From Clostridia bacterium (GTDB lineage Bacteria > Bacillota > Clostridia > UBA1381), in contig JAFRDB010000075.1 in NCBI GenBank assembly GCA_017404065.1, positions 1 through 42,029 of the forward strand: a DNA stretch of 42,029 nt. The letters are read 5' to 3'. The translations under genes and the position numbers were made by a program. Numbering within the stretch: the stretch's first letter is position 1; each line of letters starts with the position of its first letter. Shown here piece after piece: positions 40,840 through 42,029 of this stretch. The notes below the pieces were generated by a model. It ran no database searches. It was not told the origin of the DNA and saw nothing but the letters and a program-made list of their open reading frames with translations.

Positions 40840-41828
40840 AAAGAATATACGGATTTGATTATATACGCGGTATAAGCGCAATACTTATAATGCTGTATCA
40901 TTACACCGTACACTACTATGATTCCTATTATGATATGGGTATCGAGCATGGGAGAATGGGTGTTTGGTGGGGCTGCTACGCGGTGTCGGCATTCTTTATG
41001 CTCAGCGCATATCTTACGGTGTGCAATCTGCGTGAAAATGAAAATGCGGGACGGTTTTTATTGAAAAGAGCCATAAGACTGTATCCGACATATTGGGCAG
41101 CGATAATCATAACCACCGTTTTGACGCTTGTCTTTGAAGCGAACAAATTCATAGGAGTAGTACCCACCCTGATAAACTTTACTACGCTGCAGGGATTTTT
41201 GAACGTAAAATCGGTAGACGGAGTATATTGGACTCTAAGATGTGAGCTGCTGTTTTATGTTTTGATCGCGATAGTAATTAAACTGAAAATGGTGAAAAGA
41301 ACAGATATAGTATGCTCAATATGGCTGGCTGTGGCTGTTTGCTATAAAATAGCGGTTGCCCATTTCGGCAAAAATGTGATATTCTCGGCTTGTGATCTTT
41401 TTATCATGACAAAGCAAGCGCCTGCGTTTGTTTTGGGAGTGTCGGCGGCGGCAATAGTCAAGAACAAAAAATCAATACATGCGTACATAAATTCAGCTGC
41501 CGCGTTATACTTAAGCGGTATGATATACAGGACATTATTTATTGCCATTGTACTGATTTTGATGATCATATTTGCATCGAGTAATTGGAAATTCAAATAT
41601 GATAAGCCGATCGTATATATTGCATCGATATCATACCCGTTATATTTGCTCCATCAAAGAATGGGATATATAATTTTGAGAAGCTTTAATGTGACGGAAT
41701 ACGGCATAAAGGCAGGTATCGTAACAGCATTATGCGTAGTGATCGGTATTTTAACAGCGTCGATGCTGCATACTTTTGTGGAAATACCATCGGGAAAATA
41801 TTTTAAGCGGAAATTATCGGGATCATAG
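40836..41828 (+). CDS. Membrane acyltransferase family 3 (second copy)
   Basis: A 330-residue protein with about ten helices, beginning GFDYIRGISAILIMLYHYTVHYYDS with the conserved Arg and His of the family, and CYAVSAFFMLSAYL as second motif. It starts in an ATGA overlap with the aminotransferase stop. That tight link suggests that it acylates the amino sugar, or another site of the same repeat unit, outside or at the membrane. It is not closely like the acyltransferase at 34368. Confidence 0.87.
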   Translation: MKRIYGFDYIRGISAILIMLYHYTVHYYDSYYDMGIEHGRMGVWWGCYAVSAFFMLSAYLTVCNLRENENAGRFLLKRAIRLYPTYWAAIIITTVLTLVFEANKFIGVVPTLINFTTLQGFLNVKSVDGVYWTLRCELLFYVLIAIVIKLKMVKRTDIVCSIWLAVAVCYKIAVAHFGKNVIFSACDLFIMTKQAPAFVLGVSAAAIVKNKKSIHAYINSAAALYLSGMIYRTLFIAIVLILMIIFASSNWKFKYDKPIVYIASISYPLYLLHQRMGYIILRSFNVTEYGIKAGIVTALCVVIGILTASMLHTFVEIPSGKYFKRKLSGS

Positions 41829-41858
41829 AGCTGTGACGTCATGTATGATAATAAATGA

Positions 41859-41884
41859 GGGGCTGCGCAAAAGTGGGCAGTCCC
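41859..41884 (+). terminator. Hairpin after the last acyltransferase gene
   Basis: GGGGCTGC (41859-41866) pairs with GCAGTCCC (41877-41884), one G-T pair. No T run follows, so termination is not certain; it may be part of the adjoining element. Confidence 0.35.
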
Positions 41885-42029
41885 GGGACCAATGTCATTA
41901 AGTTAGCAAATAACTCCCCCTTGCCGCTTCGCGGCATTCCCCCTCAAAGAGGGGGACAAGCTTGCCTCCCTCTTTGAGGGAGGTGCCCGAAGGGCGGAGG
42001 GAGTCCTTAACTAAGTGACATTGGCCCCG
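41884..42029. mobile_element. MITE-like element with terminal inverted repeats
   Basis: The left end CGGGACCAATGTCATTAAGT (41884) and the right end, read in reverse, CGGGGCCAATGTCACTTAGT (42029 back) are imperfect inverted repeats of about 23 bases. Inside is a 13-bp stem CCCTCAAAGAGGG (41941-41953) / CCCTCTTTGAGGG (41968-41980), and GCCGC/GCGGC just before it. No open frame. Such non-coding elements are common in Ruminococcaceae-like genomes. It may extend past the window. Confidence 0.65.

Noticed and set aside
1..42029. tRNA or rRNA genes, or classic riboswitches
   Set aside because: I looked for tRNA-like cloverleaves with CCA-type ends and known aptamer cores; the only cloverleaf-like folds are the repeats, which lack the T-loop GTTCGA/TTC pattern in the right place.

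Overview
The window looks like a chromosomal piece of a low-to-mid GC Firmicute, most likely a gut Clostridia of the Ruminococcaceae/Oscillospiraceae kind. The reasons are AGGAGG-type ribosome sites, consensus TTGACA/TATAAT promoters with 17-base spacers, heavy ATA use for isoleucine, and the family mix (Rrf2, class M sirtuin, RelB/DinJ-YafQ modules, Wzx/Wzy polysaccharide genes). This placement rests on style and families, not on a marker gene; no rRNA or tRNA gene was seen.

The left part (1-12.1 kb) is accessory DNA. It opens with a block of highly structured palindromic repeats (13-560), followed by a carboxylesterase. A compact minus-strand operon (5270-2606) encodes an Rrf2 regulator, a flavin-barrel/ferredoxin fusion, a zinc-type macrodomain ADP-ribosylhydrolase and a class M (SirTM) sirtuin. 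Next to it a tandem SnoaL-like protein is driven from a promoter carrying the same palindromic operator, so a small redox- or stress-controlled ADP-ribosylation regulon is likely. Then come scars of mobile DNA (serine recombinase tail, XkdQ-like tail-protein fragment, an internally deleted IS1182-like element, an IS256-like transposase remnant), a DMT transporter with a histidine-rich tail, a SEC-C protein, a RelB/PIN toxin-antitoxin pair, an alpha/beta hydrolase and an HU gene.

From 12.2 kb to the right end lies a large, tightly packed, mostly plus-strand Wzx/Wzy-type polysaccharide cluster. It starts with a CapD/EpsC-like UDP-sugar 4,6-dehydratase and a phosphoglycosyl transferase, then rmlA, rmlB, rmlC and an SDR reductase that could stand in for the missing rmlD, four glycosyltransferase-type genes, a Wzy-like polymerase, a TupA-like ATP-grasp protein, a CapA-like protein and a Wzx flippase.

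The right half of the cluster (27.4-38.2 kb) is unusual. It holds a set of carboxylic-acid enzymes (2-hydroxyacid dehydrogenase, MmgE/PrpD, a TIM-barrel-like protein, a CitE-like C-C lyase and a split class I fumarase/tartrate-dehydratase pair), two more ATP-grasp proteins, an acyltransferase and an APC permease. After two tandem DinJ-YafQ cassettes the cluster resumes with a DegT sugar aminotransferase and a second acyltransferase. The simplest reading, which is inference, is that the cluster builds a repeat unit containing an amino-deoxy sugar decorated with an unusual hydroxy- or dicarboxylic acid made on site. The window ends in a MITE-like element with terminal inverted repeats.
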